Shown here: positions 35,024 through 46,150 of the stretch, in pieces
Position numbering within the stretch: the first letter of the stretch is position 1
How the letters are laid out: each line of letters begins with the position of its first letter
Assembly (NCBI GenBank): GCA_018828145.1
Contig: JAHJWO010000042.1
Span: 124,001-188,000 of the forward strand
Direction of reading: 5' to 3'
From: Alphaproteobacteria bacterium
GTDB lineage: Bacteria > Pseudomonadota > Alphaproteobacteria > Rhizobiales > Devosiaceae
Length of the DNA stretch: 64,000 nucleotides
Made by a program: the position numbers and the translations under genes
Notes under the pieces: generated by a model
What the model was told of the DNA's origin: nothing
Seen by the model: the letters and a program-made list of their open reading frames with translations, nothing else
Databases searched by the model: none

Positions 35024-35995
35024 CTATTCTTCCGTGATGCCGGCAGCTTTGATGACGTCGCCAAAATACGCGAAATCAACCGCCAGACTGTCCGCGAATA
35101 TGCGCGGATCCTGAAAATCGGGGTCCACACCCACCGAGGTCAGCCGGTCGATGAAGGCCTGGTCGGCATAAAGCCCGCTGATGGCCATGCTCAGCATCTC
35201 GACAATCTCGGGCGGCGTATCCTTTGGCGCAAACAGACCGGTCCAGCCGGCACTGCGCAGATCCGTGAAGCCGGCCTCCACCATGGTGGGCACGTCCGGC
35301 AATCCGGGAATACGGGCATTGCCGAAGACGGCGAGACCGCGCAGGGCGCCGCTTTCCGCCTGCGAGATCACGACCGTGTCGATCATCATCTGCACCGTGC
35401 CCGACAGCAGTCCGTTCATCGCCGGACCAGCCCCGCCATATGGGATATGCTGGATATCCACCCCCGCTGCCGACTTGAAGATTTCCGTGAGGATCTGCGG
35501 GGTCGAGCCGTTGCCGGACGATGCATAGTTGAGGGTGCCGGGATTGGCCTTGGCATAGGCGATGAACTCTTCCATCGTCTCGGCAGGCACCGATGGGTGC
35601 ACAGCCAGCAGGCGTGTGGAATCCGCGATCTTGGCCACCGGCACCAGATCGGCATTGGGATCGAAGTCGAGTTCGCGCAGATGCGGAACGACGGCAAAGA
35701 TGCTGTTGGCACCGAGCAGCAGCGTGTAGCCATCCGGCGCCGCGCGCGCCACCTGCCCGGCCCCAATCGTGCCGGACGCTCCTCCCTGATTGTCGACAAC
35801 GATGGTGGCGCCGGTGACCTTGGTCAGGGCCTCACTCAAGACGCGGCCAACCGCGTCGGCAGTGCCGCCAGCCGGGTATGGCACCACCAGCCGGATCGGC
35901 TGGCTGGGATAATCCTGCGCCTGAACCGATGCCGAAGCGAGCAGGGCCGACATCGCCAATAAGCTTCCGACAGTGACCAGTTTCTTGAACGTCAT
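35024..35995 (-). CDS. tctC: Tripartite tricarboxylate transporter receptor (TctC/Bug family)
   Basis: A 323-residue periplasmic receptor with a signal peptide ending ASVQAQD. The Bug-family opening YPSQPIRLVVPYPAGGTADA contains the ligand-binding loop, followed by VVDNQGGASGTIGAGQVARA and TLNYASSGNGSTPQI. Such receptors bind carboxylates without charged side chains in the pocket, so the ligand cannot be read off. GGGAGG six bases before ATG. First gene of a tctC-hydrolase-tctB-tctA unit. Confidence 0.93.
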   Translation of the reverse strand: MTFKKLVTVGSLLAMSALLASASVQAQDYPSQPIRLVVPYPAGGTADAVGRVLSEALTKVTGATIVVDNQGGASGTIGAGQVARAAPDGYTLLLGANSIFAVVPHLRELDFDPNADLVPVAKIADSTRLLAVHPSVPAETMEEFIAYAKANPGTLNYASSGNGSTPQILTEIFKSAAGVDIQHIPYGGAGPAMNGLLSGTVQMMIDTVVISQAESGALRGLAVFGNARIPGLPDVPTMVEAGFTDLRSAGWTGLFAPKDTPPEIVEMLSMAISGLYADQAFIDRLTSVGVDPDFQDPRIFADSLAVDFAYFGDVIKAAGITEE

Positions 35996-36223
35996 GCTGT
36001 TCCTCCCAGCTAAAACATAATAAGCTACTTTTATGACCTATAGGTGTTTCCGCTTTATGCGTCTAGTCGTCTCGCAGGAAAATTCGGGAGGGGTCGGGAG
36101 GGCGACAGAACGCCCATTTCGCCGCGCAAATGTCCCTGGTGCGCGGCGCATTTTGGAGCACGCCGATACGCCTGCCGGGGAGCGGGTGGGGACGAGTTCG
36201 AGCGCCCGATAGGCGTGTGAACG

Positions 36224-36898
36224 CTAGATTGCGCCCTGGATATAGGTCGCCTTGAGATAGAATTCCTTCGGCCCTTGGATGTGCTTGCGGATGATCTCCG
36301 CCAGCTCCTCGGGCGCGCCGCGAGCGATCGTGTCGATCATGTCGAAATGCTGGCCGATGGCGATTTCGCGCAGTTCCTCGCTGGGAAAGGCCCGGGTGCG
36401 GATCGGATGGGTGGCAAAGGTATAGTGCAGGATGGCGTCTGCCAGTTGCTGGTTGCCCGCAGCCCGATACAGCACTTCGTGGAAGTCGTTATTGAGTGAA
36501 AAGACCTCGGCATAGCGCTGGCTGCGCGAGGCCTCCCGGTGACGCGTGGCGATATCGGTGAGCTGGGCGACCAGTTCGGGCCCGGCAGGACGATCGAAAT
36601 GGGTGGCCGCGCGGGTCTCGAGGCACTCGCGGATCTCGTAGAGCTCTTCAACCTCGGAAATGGAATAGTCACGCACCTGCACGCCCTTGTTGGGCTGCCG
36701 GACCACGAGGCCCACGCGTTCCAGTTCGTCAAAGGCGCGGCGTACGGCGTGGCGGGTGGCGCCCGTACGTTCGATGATCTCGTCTTCCACCAGGCGTTCG
36801 CGTGGGCGGAGCTGTCCGGCAATGATCTGCCGCTGCAGGTCGCGATAGACCGAGTCCCAGCTTTTGGCCTGTTCCGGCAACGACTTGGCAACCCGCAT
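36224..36898 (-). CDS. GntR-family (FCD type) transcriptional regulator
   Basis: A 224-residue FadR/FCD-type regulator. The winged helix is in QRQIIAGQLRPRERLVEDEIIERTGATRHAVRRAFDELE (blocks visible), with wing RQPNKGVQVRDYS. The FCD domain has the metal-type pattern NNDFHEVLYRAAGNQQL and a later HFD and KHIQG. GAGG five bases before ATG. It is divergent from the split AtuA/ABC operon at 37018, and palindromes fill the 119-base gap, so it most likely controls that operon. Confidence 0.9.
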   Translation of the reverse strand: MRVAKSLPEQAKSWDSVYRDLQRQIIAGQLRPRERLVEDEIIERTGATRHAVRRAFDELERVGLVVRQPNKGVQVRDYSISEVEELYEIRECLETRAATHFDRPAGPELVAQLTDIATRHREASRSQRYAEVFSLNNDFHEVLYRAAGNQQLADAILHYTFATHPIRTRAFPSEELREIAIGQHFDMIDTIARGAPEELAEIIRKHIQGPKEFYLKATYIQGAI

Positions 36899-36965
36899 CC
36901 GGACCTCGAATCCATGCTTCCGACCGGCTCAATCTAGTCAATTCTCCACAGCCACACAATCATCG

Positions 36966-36997
36966 TTGACATTATCGATAATCATACCGATGATAAT
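36966..36997 (+). promoter_or_regulatory. Promoter and palindromes before the AtuA-like operon
   Basis: A TTGACA box (36966-36971), 17 bases, then GATGAT (36989-36994) face the operon. Inside it lies a perfect 12-base palindrome ATTATCGATAAT (36971-36982), and the arms ATCAT/ATGAT (36981-36994) form a second one. These fit binding by the divergent GntR regulator, probably as a repressor. Confidence 0.55.
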
Positions 36998-37017
36998 GAC
37001 GATCAGGGAGGATCATC

Positions 37018-38382
37018 GTGTATCGCATTGGCAGTGGTGCTGGCTTTTCGGGCGACCGCATCGACGCTCCGCAATCGGTAGTGCGCGCAATCGCCGCTGC
37101 CGGCGAGGGCGGTGCCGTGATCTTTGAGACCTTGGGCGAGCGCACCCTGGCACTGGGGCAGATTGCCAAGCGTCAGGATCCGCTGCGCGGCTATGAACCT
37201 CTCCTCGACGACATTCTCGAACCGATCCTGGCCCAGTGCATCGCCGCGGGCATCGTGATCGTCGGCAATTTCGGCCAGGCCAATCCGCCGGCGGCCGCCC
37301 GGGCCATCCAGGACCTGGCCACCCGGCTCGGCCTCGGGACGGTGCGGATCGCCATCGTCACCGGAGACGATCTGGTGGGCAGGGTGGACCTGACCCAGAC
37401 GGAACGCTGGGATGGCGATGGACGCCTTCCAGGCCTCGACGGCGACGTCATTGCCATCAATGCCTATCTGGGTGCCGGGGCCATCGCCGACGCCATCCGC
37501 TCCGGCGCACAGGTCGTGGTGACCGGTCGCGTCGCCGATCCGGCACTGGCGCTCGGCCCGCTGGTGGCGCATTTCAACTGGTCCTGGACCGATCTCGACC
37601 GGATCGCGGCAGGAACGCTGGTCGGGCACCTGCTCGAATGCGGCTCGCAGGTGTCGGGCGGCTTCTTCGCCGATCCCGGTTTCAAGGATGTGCCGGACAC
37701 CGCCGATATCGGCTTTCCCATCGCCGAGGTAGACGCCGATGGCAGCTTCGTCATCACCAAGGCGGAGGGGACGGGCGGGCTGGTCGACCTGCGGACCGTC
37801 AAGGAACAGTTGCTGTACGAAATTCACGACCCGGCGGCCTATCTCACCCCCGATGTGACCCTCGACATCACCGGCGTTGAACTGCAGCAGGTCGGCCCCG
37901 ACCGCGTGCGGGTCACCGGCGCGCGCGGACATCAGGCGCCCCACAAGCTCAAGGCAACCGTCAGCGTCTATGGCGACTGGCTGGGCGAGGCCGAGATTTC
38001 CTATGCCGGCCCCAATGCGCTCGCCCGGGCGCGGCTGGCCATCACCACCATCGATGAGCGGCTGCGCCGGCGCAGTCTGCCGGTGCGACACCGCTCCGAC
38101 ATCATCGGCACGGTCAGCGCTTTCGACAGCGACGACGGTGATCTTCTTGCCGCGTTTGGCAGTGTGCCGGCCGGCGACTATCGCGTGCGCTTTGCCTTTG
38201 GCGGCAATTCGCAGCGCGAGGTCGAACGGGCGGTGCAAGAGGTGAATGCCCTCTATTGCTGCGGCCCTGCCGGCGGCGGCGGCGTGCGCCAGAGCGTGCG
38301 GCCGCGTGTGCGGACCCTCTCCCACATGGTGCCGCGTGACCTCGTCGAAATGGGCTTCCACTTTGCCGGGGGCGAGCCATGA
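37018..38382 (+). CDS. AtuA-like N-terminal protein (DUF1446 / acyclic terpene utilization family)
   Basis: A 454-residue DUF1446 protein. It starts at GTG with AGGGAGG six bases upstream (YRIGSGAGFSGDRIDAP). Other family blocks are GIVIVGNFGQANPPAAAR, VVTGRVADPALALGPLVAHF and GHLLECGSQVSGGFFADPG. AtuA proteins occur with acyl-CoA pathways for terpenoid acids, but many DUF1446 members have no known reaction. The C-terminal AtuA part is a separate gene overlapping this one by four bases, as in a split AtuA. Confidence 0.85.
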   Translation: MYRIGSGAGFSGDRIDAPQSVVRAIAAAGEGGAVIFETLGERTLALGQIAKRQDPLRGYEPLLDDILEPILAQCIAAGIVIVGNFGQANPPAAARAIQDLATRLGLGTVRIAIVTGDDLVGRVDLTQTERWDGDGRLPGLDGDVIAINAYLGAGAIADAIRSGAQVVVTGRVADPALALGPLVAHFNWSWTDLDRIAAGTLVGHLLECGSQVSGGFFADPGFKDVPDTADIGFPIAEVDADGSFVITKAEGTGGLVDLRTVKEQLLYEIHDPAAYLTPDVTLDITGVELQQVGPDRVRVTGARGHQAPHKLKATVSVYGDWLGEAEISYAGPNALARARLAITTIDERLRRRSLPVRHRSDIIGTVSAFDSDDGDLLAAFGSVPAGDYRVRFAFGGNSQREVERAVQEVNALYCCGPAGGGGVRQSVRPRVRTLSHMVPRDLVEMGFHFAGGEP

Positions 38383-38759
38383 GCGAGCCCTCGCGCCGCA
38401 TCGCATTGTACCAGATTGCCCACGGCCGCTCGGGCGACAAGGGCAATCGGCTCAACGTCAACGTCATCGCCTACGAGCCGCGCCACTGGCCGGTTCTGCT
38501 GGCCGAGGTCACGACCGAGCGCGTCGCGGCGCTCTTCGCCCATCGCGGTGTCACGCGGGTCACCCGCTATGAGCTGCCCCGGCTCGGGGCGCTCAACTTC
38601 GTCATCGAGGACGCACTCGAAGGCGGCGTCAATTCCAGCCTTGGCGTGGATACCCACGGCAAGTGCCTGAGCTATCTGGTGCTTGGACTGGAGATCCTTG
38701 TGCCAAACGAACCGGGCGAAACGCCGCTGGCGTCGCCTGTTCTGCAAACCGCCCGCTAA
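38379..38759 (+). CDS. AtuA C-terminal-domain-like protein
   Basis: A 126-residue protein matching the small domain that ends AtuA-type proteins: LYQIAHGRSGDKGNRLNVNV near the N-terminus and RYELPRLGALNFVIEDALEGG with GVDTHGKCLSYLVLGLEI. It is encoded directly after the DUF1446 gene with a four-base overlap, so the two chains probably form one complex. Function unknown. Confidence 0.83.
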   Translation: MSEPSRRIALYQIAHGRSGDKGNRLNVNVIAYEPRHWPVLLAEVTTERVAALFAHRGVTRVTRYELPRLGALNFVIEDALEGGVNSSLGVDTHGKCLSYLVLGLEILVPNEPGETPLASPVLQTAR

Positions 38760-38779
38760 GGGCAAAGGGAGGAATGGAA

Positions 38780-40351
38780 ATGAAATTGTACAAAGTCATG
38801 CGAGGGGCCCTGCTGGCCGGATCATCCCTGGCGCTGGTCGTCGCCCAGCCGGTACTGGCCCAGGAATTCCCGCAGGGCGGCACGCTGCGCATCGGCATCT
38901 CCCAGATGGCGCCGTCACCCGACCCGGTGGTCACCACCTTCGGCGTCAACTGGGCCACGGCGGGGGTGATCTGCGAGGGCCTGTTCGGTCTCGACGAGAG
39001 CTGGACCCCCCAGCCCATGCTGGCCGACAGCTTCGAATATAGCGAGGATGGCACCAGCCTAACCGTGACGCTGCGCGACGGCCTGAAATTCCATTCCGGC
39101 GCCGCCCTCACCGCTACAGATGTCGTGGCGTCGCTCGAACGCTTCCGGGAATCGGCCGGCATTGGCGCAGCCTTCAAGGGCGCTGTCTCCGCCATCACCG
39201 CCTCCGACGACAAGACTGTGGTCTTCGCGCTGGCCTCGCCCTCGCCAATCGTCCCGGGCCTGCTGGCCGGGACCCAGTCCGTGATCATGTCCTCGGCCTC
39301 GCTCGAGGGCGCTTCTCCGACCGAAGCCACGCGTGGCCTCGATTGCACCGGCCCCTACATGCTCACCGAATATCAGCCCGACCAGGGCGTCACCATGACC
39401 CGCTGGGACGAATACGCCTCGCGTAGCGAACCCAGTTCCAGCGCATCGGGCATGAAGCACGCCTATGCCGACCAGATCATCTTCCGCCTGATGCCCGAGG
39501 CGTCGGTGCGCCGCGACTCGCTGATCACTGGCGAAATCGACATCGCCAACGAGCTGCCGAGCGATTTCTATGACGCGTTGCAGAACGACCCCAATACCGA
39601 GGCGGTCGTGGTTGCCAACAACCAGTCGCTGACCGTGGTGTTCAATACGAAGGAAGGCGTGGCTGCCGACGTCAATCTGCGCCGGGCCATCTACCATGCG
39701 CTGGAAATGGAGCCGATCATGCTGGCTTCGGTGGGCAATCCCGAATTCTACACGCTCGACCCGAGCTGGATCCCCGATCCCAACTCGTTCTGGTACACCA
39801 CCGCCGGCGTGCCCGAGGGCTTCGGTACGCCCAATCCGGACAAGGTCACCGAGTACCTCGCTGCCTCGGACTACAATGGCGAACCCATCCGCTGGCTGGT
39901 CGCCTCCGAGCAGTACCAGAAGCATTTCCTGACCGCGATCACCGCCTCCCAGCAACTGGAGGAATACGGCATCAACGTCGAGATCGTTGAATCGCCCATG
40001 GCCAACTACATCCAGGCCCGTGCCGACGCGGCGCAGATGGACGCCTTCTCGAGCTTCCTGCCCACCTATGTCGATCCGACCTCGATCGCCTATCTCAACG
40101 CCAGCTATCCCGGCTTCTGGGAAGATTCCGAGAAGATGGCGCTGATGCAGGAAATCGCCACCACGCTCGATCCGGAAGCCCGCAAGGCCATCTTCGAGAA
40201 GATCCACGTTCTGGCCTATGACCAGTTCCCGTTCATCAAGTTCGGGACCGAGTCCAACATGTATGGCATCCGCAAGGGCGTCGGAAACCCGGCCCGCATT
40301 CCCTCGCGCGCCGGCGACTTCTACAATGTCGCGCCGCCCCCGCAGAGCTGA
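38780..40351 (+). CDS. Peptide/opine-type ABC transporter substrate-binding protein
   Basis: A 523-residue SBP family 5 protein with a signal peptide (VMRGALLAGSSLALVVAQPV, cleavage after VLAQ). Family features: FPQGGTLRIGISQMAPSPDP, VTLRDGLKFHSGAALTATDV and DCTGPYMLTEYQPD, and C-terminal DQFPFIKFGTESNMYG. ATG at 38780 follows AGGGAGG at seven bases; ATG six bases earlier is too close. It starts the five-gene importer. Despite the family name, the ligand may be any small amphiphile. Confidence 0.93.
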   Translation: MKLYKVMRGALLAGSSLALVVAQPVLAQEFPQGGTLRIGISQMAPSPDPVVTTFGVNWATAGVICEGLFGLDESWTPQPMLADSFEYSEDGTSLTVTLRDGLKFHSGAALTATDVVASLERFRESAGIGAAFKGAVSAITASDDKTVVFALASPSPIVPGLLAGTQSVIMSSASLEGASPTEATRGLDCTGPYMLTEYQPDQGVTMTRWDEYASRSEPSSSASGMKHAYADQIIFRLMPEASVRRDSLITGEIDIANELPSDFYDALQNDPNTEAVVVANNQSLTVVFNTKEGVAADVNLRRAIYHALEMEPIMLASVGNPEFYTLDPSWIPDPNSFWYTTAGVPEGFGTPNPDKVTEYLAASDYNGEPIRWLVASEQYQKHFLTAITASQQLEEYGINVEIVESPMANYIQARADAAQMDAFSSFLPTYVDPTSIAYLNASYPGFWEDSEKMALMQEIATTLDPEARKAIFEKIHVLAYDQFPFIKFGTESNMYGIRKGVGNPARIPSRAGDFYNVAPPPQS

Positions 40352-40354
40352 TCC

Positions 40355-41257
40355 ATGACCCTGATCCAGGCGACATCTCCCGACCGCCTGCCCGGTGGTG
40401 ACGAAGAAGCCTTCGTCACCACCAACAAGACGGTCTGGCAGCGGCTCCTGGCCAATCCCACGGCCATGGCGTCGATGATCATGCTGGCAATCCTGGCGCT
40501 CAGCGCGGTGCTTGCACCGCTTCTGGCGCCGGGCAACCCGCTCAAGGTCAGTCCTGCCGACCGTTTCATTCCGCCCGGCGCCGAGCATCTGTTCGGCACC
40601 GACAATCTCGGGCGCGACATGTTCCGGATGGTGCTGCATGGCGGCCGCACCTCGCTCTTCGTCGGGTTGGTGGTGACGGTCATCTCCATGTCCATCGCCG
40701 TCGTGCTTGGCGCCATTTCCGGCTTCTATCGCCAGGTCGATGTGGCCCTAATGCGCCTGGTGGATGGGCTCATGGCCTTTCCCGGCATCGTCCTCGCCAC
40801 CGCCGCCGCCGGCATCATGGGGCCCTCGATGACCACCGTGATCACCGCTCTGTCCATCGTGCTCATCGCCCCGTCTTTGCGCATCGTGCGCGGACAGGTG
40901 CTGGTGGTGCGCGAACTGCAGATGATCGAGGCGGCGCGCGCCGTGGGTGTTCCCACCTTGCGGCTCTTCACCCGCTATATCCTGCCGGCCGTCAGCTCCC
41001 CCATTCTGGTGCAGGCCTCCTTCATCTTCTCCGCCGCCGTGCTCGGCGAAGCGGGCCTGAGCTTCATCGGCGTAGGCATCGGCCCCAAGGAACTCAGCTG
41101 GGGCAATGCGCTGACCGAAGCGCGCAACTACATCGCCCAGGCGCCCTGGATCGTCATCTTTCCCGGCCTGGCGCTGATGCTCACCATTCTTGCCCTCAAT
41201 CTCCTGGGCGACAGTCTGCGCGACATTCTCGACCCGCGCCTGGCACGGAGGCGCTGA
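40355..41257 (+). CDS. ABC importer permease (DppC/OppC type)
   Basis: A 300-residue permease with an N-terminal cytoplasmic stretch, about six membrane segments, and the DppC-type block PPGAEHLFGTDNLGRDMFRMVLHGGRTSL. The coupling loop is EAARAVGVPTLRLFTRYILP. It stands before the DppB-type gene, the reverse of the usual B-then-C order, and starts three bases after the binding-protein gene. Confidence 0.92.
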   Translation: MTLIQATSPDRLPGGDEEAFVTTNKTVWQRLLANPTAMASMIMLAILALSAVLAPLLAPGNPLKVSPADRFIPPGAEHLFGTDNLGRDMFRMVLHGGRTSLFVGLVVTVISMSIAVVLGAISGFYRQVDVALMRLVDGLMAFPGIVLATAAAGIMGPSMTTVITALSIVLIAPSLRIVRGQVLVVRELQMIEAARAVGVPTLRLFTRYILPAVSSPILVQASFIFSAAVLGEAGLSFIGVGIGPKELSWGNALTEARNYIAQAPWIVIFPGLALMLTILALNLLGDSLRDILDPRLARRR

Positions 41258-41258
41258 C

Positions 41259-42203
41259 ATGCTGCGCTACCTCGGAAAACGCTTCCTTCTCATCCTGCCC
41301 ACCATCTTCGTGCCGCTGATCCTGGTCTTCCTGCTGCTGCGCCTGTCCCCGGGCGACCCGGCCGGCATGATGCTGGGCGATCAGGCCACCGCCGAACAGA
41401 TCGCGGCTCTGCGCACCCAGCTCGGCCTCGATCAGCCGATCTGGGTGCAGTTCCTGCTCTGGCTCAAGGGCATCGTGACGCTCGATCTGGGCAATTCCAT
41501 CTTCTTCCGCGAGCCGGTCATGCAGATCATCCCGCGCTATGCCGGGGTCACCATCATGCTCACCCTGGTGGCGCTGACCCTGGCCGTGGTCATCGGCATC
41601 ACCATGGGCCTGCTCTCGGCCATGAACCGCAACAAGCCGATCGACCGCGGCGTGGTGACCACCGCGGTGCTGGGCATATCCCTCCCCGAATTCTGGTTCG
41701 CCCTGCTGCTGATCTTCGTCTTTGCGGTGACGCTGCGCTGGTTTCCCGTGGCCGGCTACAATCCGCCATCGGCCGGGCTGGTCGCCTTCGCTTCGACCAT
41801 CTTCCTGCCGGCGCTGGCACTGGGCGTGCGGCAGTCCGCCCTGATGACGCGCATGATGCGCTCGTCCATGCTCGACGTGCTCAACGAACCCTATATCACC
41901 ACCGCCCGGGCCCAGGGCTTGCCGGAAAGCAAGGTGATCGGCCAATATGCCATGCGCACCGCCGCCATGCCGGTGGTCACCGTGGCCGGCCTGTCCGCCG
42001 GCTACATGCTGGGCGGCGCCGTCGCCATCGAGATCATCTTTGCTCTTCCGGGTCTGGGGCGCATGCTGGTCGAAGCCGTAGGCCGGCGCGACTATCCGCT
42101 GGTCGAAGGCGGCGTGCTGACCATTTCCCTGGTCCTGGCGGTGCTCAACCTTGCCATCGACCTCATCTACGCCATTCTAGACCCCCGGATCCGCTATCAA
42201 TGA
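41259..42203 (+). CDS. ABC importer permease (DppB/OppB type)
   Basis: A 314-residue permease: N-terminal membrane anchor LLILPTIFVPLILVFLLLRL, DppB-type signature SPGDPAGMMLGDQATAEQIA and the loop QGLPESKVIGQYAMRTAAMPV. About six membrane segments. Start chosen at MLRYLGKRF (GGAG eight bases upstream), one base after the DppC stop. It overlaps the first ATPase gene by four bases. Confidence 0.92.
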   Translation: MLRYLGKRFLLILPTIFVPLILVFLLLRLSPGDPAGMMLGDQATAEQIAALRTQLGLDQPIWVQFLLWLKGIVTLDLGNSIFFREPVMQIIPRYAGVTIMLTLVALTLAVVIGITMGLLSAMNRNKPIDRGVVTTAVLGISLPEFWFALLLIFVFAVTLRWFPVAGYNPPSAGLVAFASTIFLPALALGVRQSALMTRMMRSSMLDVLNEPYITTARAQGLPESKVIGQYAMRTAAMPVVTVAGLSAGYMLGGAVAIEIIFALPGLGRMLVEAVGRRDYPLVEGGVLTISLVLAVLNLAIDLIYAILDPRIRYQ

Positions 42204-43215
42204 GCGCGCACCTCACCCCGCTGCCGGCCGATCACCTCTCGCCGGTTCCCCAGGCTCCGACGGTGCTGGACGTCGACAATCTCAGCCTCTCGTTGCGCAA
42301 TGCCGATGGCCTTCTGCCGATTGTCACAGATGTCTCCTTTTCCATCCGCCAGGGCGAGGCCGTGGCGCTGGTGGGCGAGAGCGGCTGCGGCAAGTCCATC
42401 ACCGCCTCGGCCATCATGGGCATCGCCCCGGAAAACGCGGTTATCGGCGGCACGATCACGCTCAACGGCAAGGTGATCTCCTCGCTCTCGCCCCGGGATC
42501 GTCGCCGCCTTTGCGGCCGGCATATGGGATTCATCTTCCAGGAGCCGATGACCGCGCTGCATCCCACGCTCTCCATCGGCCGGCAGATGACTGATACGCT
42601 CCGCCACAATCTGGGGCTGAGCCACGCCGAGGCGACCAACCGCGCCGCCGAACTGCTCGATCGCGTCGGCATTCCCCGCGCCCGCGACATCCTCAAGGGC
42701 TACGTGCACGAACTGTCCGGCGGCATGCGGCAGCGCGTGATGATCGCCCTGGCCATTTCCTGTGGTCCCTCCCTGATCATCGCCGACGAACCGACCACCG
42801 CGCTCGATGTCACCATCCAGGCGCAGGTGCTCGACCTGCTTGAGGACATGCGCCGCGAGTTCAACCTCGCCATGCTCTTCATCACCCATGACCTCGAGGT
42901 GGTCGGGGACTTCTGCGAGAAGGCGGTGGTCATGTATGCCGGTGACGTGGTCGAGCGCGGCCTGAGCGCCGATGTGGTCAACGCCCCCACTCACCCCTAT
43001 GCGCGCGGCCTGATCGACGCCGTGCCGGCCCATGATGATGGCCGTACCCGGCTGACCCCGATCCTTGGCACCGTGCCGCCGGTCGGGCAATGGCCCGAGG
43101 GGTGCCGCTTTGCCCCGCGCTGCACCCGCGCCGATGCGCAATGCCAGACCCGTCCTGCGCTTGAACGGCACGGCCAGACCGATGCCCGGTGCTGGCACCC
43201 ATTGGAGGGCATCCA

Positions 43216-43219
<4 letters not shown>
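42200..43219 (+). CDS. Oligopeptide-type ABC ATPase (DppD/OppD type)
   Basis: A 339-residue ATPase: Walker [14 protein letters not shown]-loop [13 protein letters not shown], signature [15 protein letters not shown], Walker [13 protein letters not shown], switch His in ITHDLEVV. The C-terminal extension has the Cys-rich [15 protein letters not shown] of oligopeptide-type ATPases (iron-sulfur type). It overlaps both neighbours by four bases. Confidence 0.94.
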
Positions 43220-44156
<937 letters not shown>

Positions 44157-44160
<4 letters not shown>

Positions 44161-45611
44161 TTGGCGCCACCATTGTCGATATAGACAGCAGGCAGGCGAC
44201 CTATCGCGGGCTGCGCGATGAGAAGGGTGACCGCTTCCTTGGCATTGCCTATGCGGAGCCGCCTCTGGGTCAGCGTCGCTTCAAGCCCCCGGTGCCACGG
44301 GACAATGCCGGCCTGGTCGATGCTACGCGCTACCGCCCGGCGCCGCCGCAGAACCTTCGCCGCGCTCCGGATTGGGCACCCAAGGGTGACGGATTTGAAA
44401 CCGGCGAGGATTGCCTCAATCTCAACCTCTATACGCCGGCGGCCGATGACGCCCGGCGCCCGGTCATCGTTCATGCCTTTGGCGGTGGCTTCCAGGGCGG
44501 AGCAGCCCATGGCGGCTATCTCGACGAGGCAGCCTTCGCACTTCAGGGCGATGTCGTGCTGGTCCGGCCCAATATGCGGGTCGGCGCGCTGGGTTTCCTC
44601 TCTCTGGGCGCGGCCTTCGGGCCGGAATACGCCGCCGCCAATCGCGGCATGCTCGATTTCATCGCCGCGCTCCGCTGGGTCCACGACAACATTGCGGCCT
44701 TTGGCGGCGATCCGGACAATGTCACGCTGGTCGGCATGTCCTCGGGCGCCTTCACCATCGCGGCCCTGTTCGGCGTCGACGGCTTGGCCCATCTCTATCG
44801 CCGCGTCTGGCTGATGAGCGGGCCGGCCAGCCGCATCATCGCGCCGGAAACGGCCACCGCCCTGGCCGGTGACTTCCTCGACCGCACCGGGGTGGCGCAG
44901 GGCGACGAGAACGCGCTGCGCACCCTGCCCGTCGAAACCATCCTCTCGGTGCAGGAACAGGTGCTGGCGACCCATCTTGGCGAGCGCAATGCCCCGGGCG
45001 GCCGCACCTTCGGCATCGTCCTCGATGGCACAAGCCTGCAGCGACATCCGCTCGACGGCCTCGCCACCGGAGGCTTCCGCCACCATCAGGTCGTCACCGG
45101 CTGGGCGCGGGACGAAGCCCGCATGTGGTACGCCTTCGGCATGATGCCGCCGGTCGAGACCCGCGCGGCCCTCCTGGCGTCCATTGCGCGCTTTGATGCG
45201 GCAGCGGCCGAGACACGTCTCACCGCACTTGAGGCCGAGCAGCCCGGACTGAGCTTCACCCAATACGAGGAGATATTCCTCTCCCGCGCCATCTATCGCG
45301 ATCCGGCGCTCAGGACCCTCGAGGCGCACGCGGCGGCGGGCGGCGCCGGCTTTGCCTACGAGTTCGCCTGGGTTCCAGGCTTTGAAGGCGGGCGCCTGGG
45401 AGCCGCGCATGGCTTTGACGAACCCTTTGTCTTCGGCGACCTTGCGCGCATACCGCTGGCCGAAGGCGACAGGACTGCTACCGATCTGGCCACCCTGATG
45501 AGCCAGTCGCTGCTGACCTATATCCGCAGCAGCAATCCCGGCTGGCCGGGCTTTGCTTCATCCCGCACAATCCGGTCCTTCGGCGGGAACGCGGATATCC
45601 GCTTGACCTGA
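44157..45611 (+). CDS. Type-B carboxylesterase
   Basis: A 484-residue cytoplasmic type-B carboxylesterase (PnbA-like). Nucleophile S195 lies in VGMSSGAF; the oxyanion block is HAFGGGFQGGAAHGGY, and EDCLNLNLYTP is a family signature. The catalytic His is probably in LGAAHGFDEPFVFGD. No signal peptide is seen, so it acts on imported esters. It is the last gene of the AtuA/ABC operon. Its stop abuts the convergent cytochrome c gene. Confidence 0.92.
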
Positions 45612-45992
45612 CTATTGGCCGGCAGGCTGTGCCGGCTCGAGCGACTTCAGATAGGCAATGATGGCCATTGCCTGATCGGGGTCGAACTCGAACTGCGGCA
45701 TTTCCGGATGCGCCGTCACGATACCCTCGACCAGCGCCTCGGCCAGATGCTCGACATCGTAGCGGAGATGCAGGTCGCGAAACCGCGGTGCGGTGGCATG
45801 CGGACTCTCGCCCGTCAATTCGGTCGCGTGGCAGTCGGTGCAGTACATCTGCACCAGCGCACGCCCCTCTGCCACCTGGTCATCCTGGGCCGCGGCAAGG
45901 CCAGGACTCATCGCGCCCAGCAACAGGGCGGCGACCCACGCAAGCGTGCCTGATCTGACCCGCTGGACGATTGCAGTGCCTTGTGGAAGCAT
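45612..45992 (-). CDS. Small monoheme cytochrome c
   Basis: A 126-residue secreted protein with a signal peptide (about residues 1-38, ending GLAAAQD) and a single heme c site CTDCH. A C-terminal Met ligand is probably in HPEMPQFEFDPDQAMAI, where the last helix IIAYLKSLEP is typical of class I cytochromes. ATG at 45992 is preferred (GGAG about nine bases upstream) to an unlikely long N-terminal extension. Likely a periplasmic electron carrier; the partner is not known. Convergent with the carboxylesterase. Confidence 0.85.
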   Translation of the reverse strand: MLPQGTAIVQRVRSGTLAWVAALLLGAMSPGLAAAQDDQVAEGRALVQMYCTDCHATELTGESPHATAPRFRDLHLRYDVEHLAEALVEGIVTAHPEMPQFEFDPDQAMAIIAYLKSLEPAQPAGQ

Positions 45993-46150
45993 GGTGAGAA
46001 ATCTCCAGATCAATGACGGTATGGCGGACGCATAACCACCGGCGCGCAGGGGCTGCCGGGATGCCGATGTCTGTCGTCGTGGAAGGGACGGCGCGCGTCG
46101 CACCCAGTCTAGCACATCAATGGCAAGCATTGAGACCTTAACTGCCCTAT

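Noticed and set aside
35996..36223. 228-base gap between tctC and the GntR gene, searched for a small RNA or riboswitch
   Set aside because: Only an AT-rich promoter-like part near tctC was seen; no convincing conserved structure.
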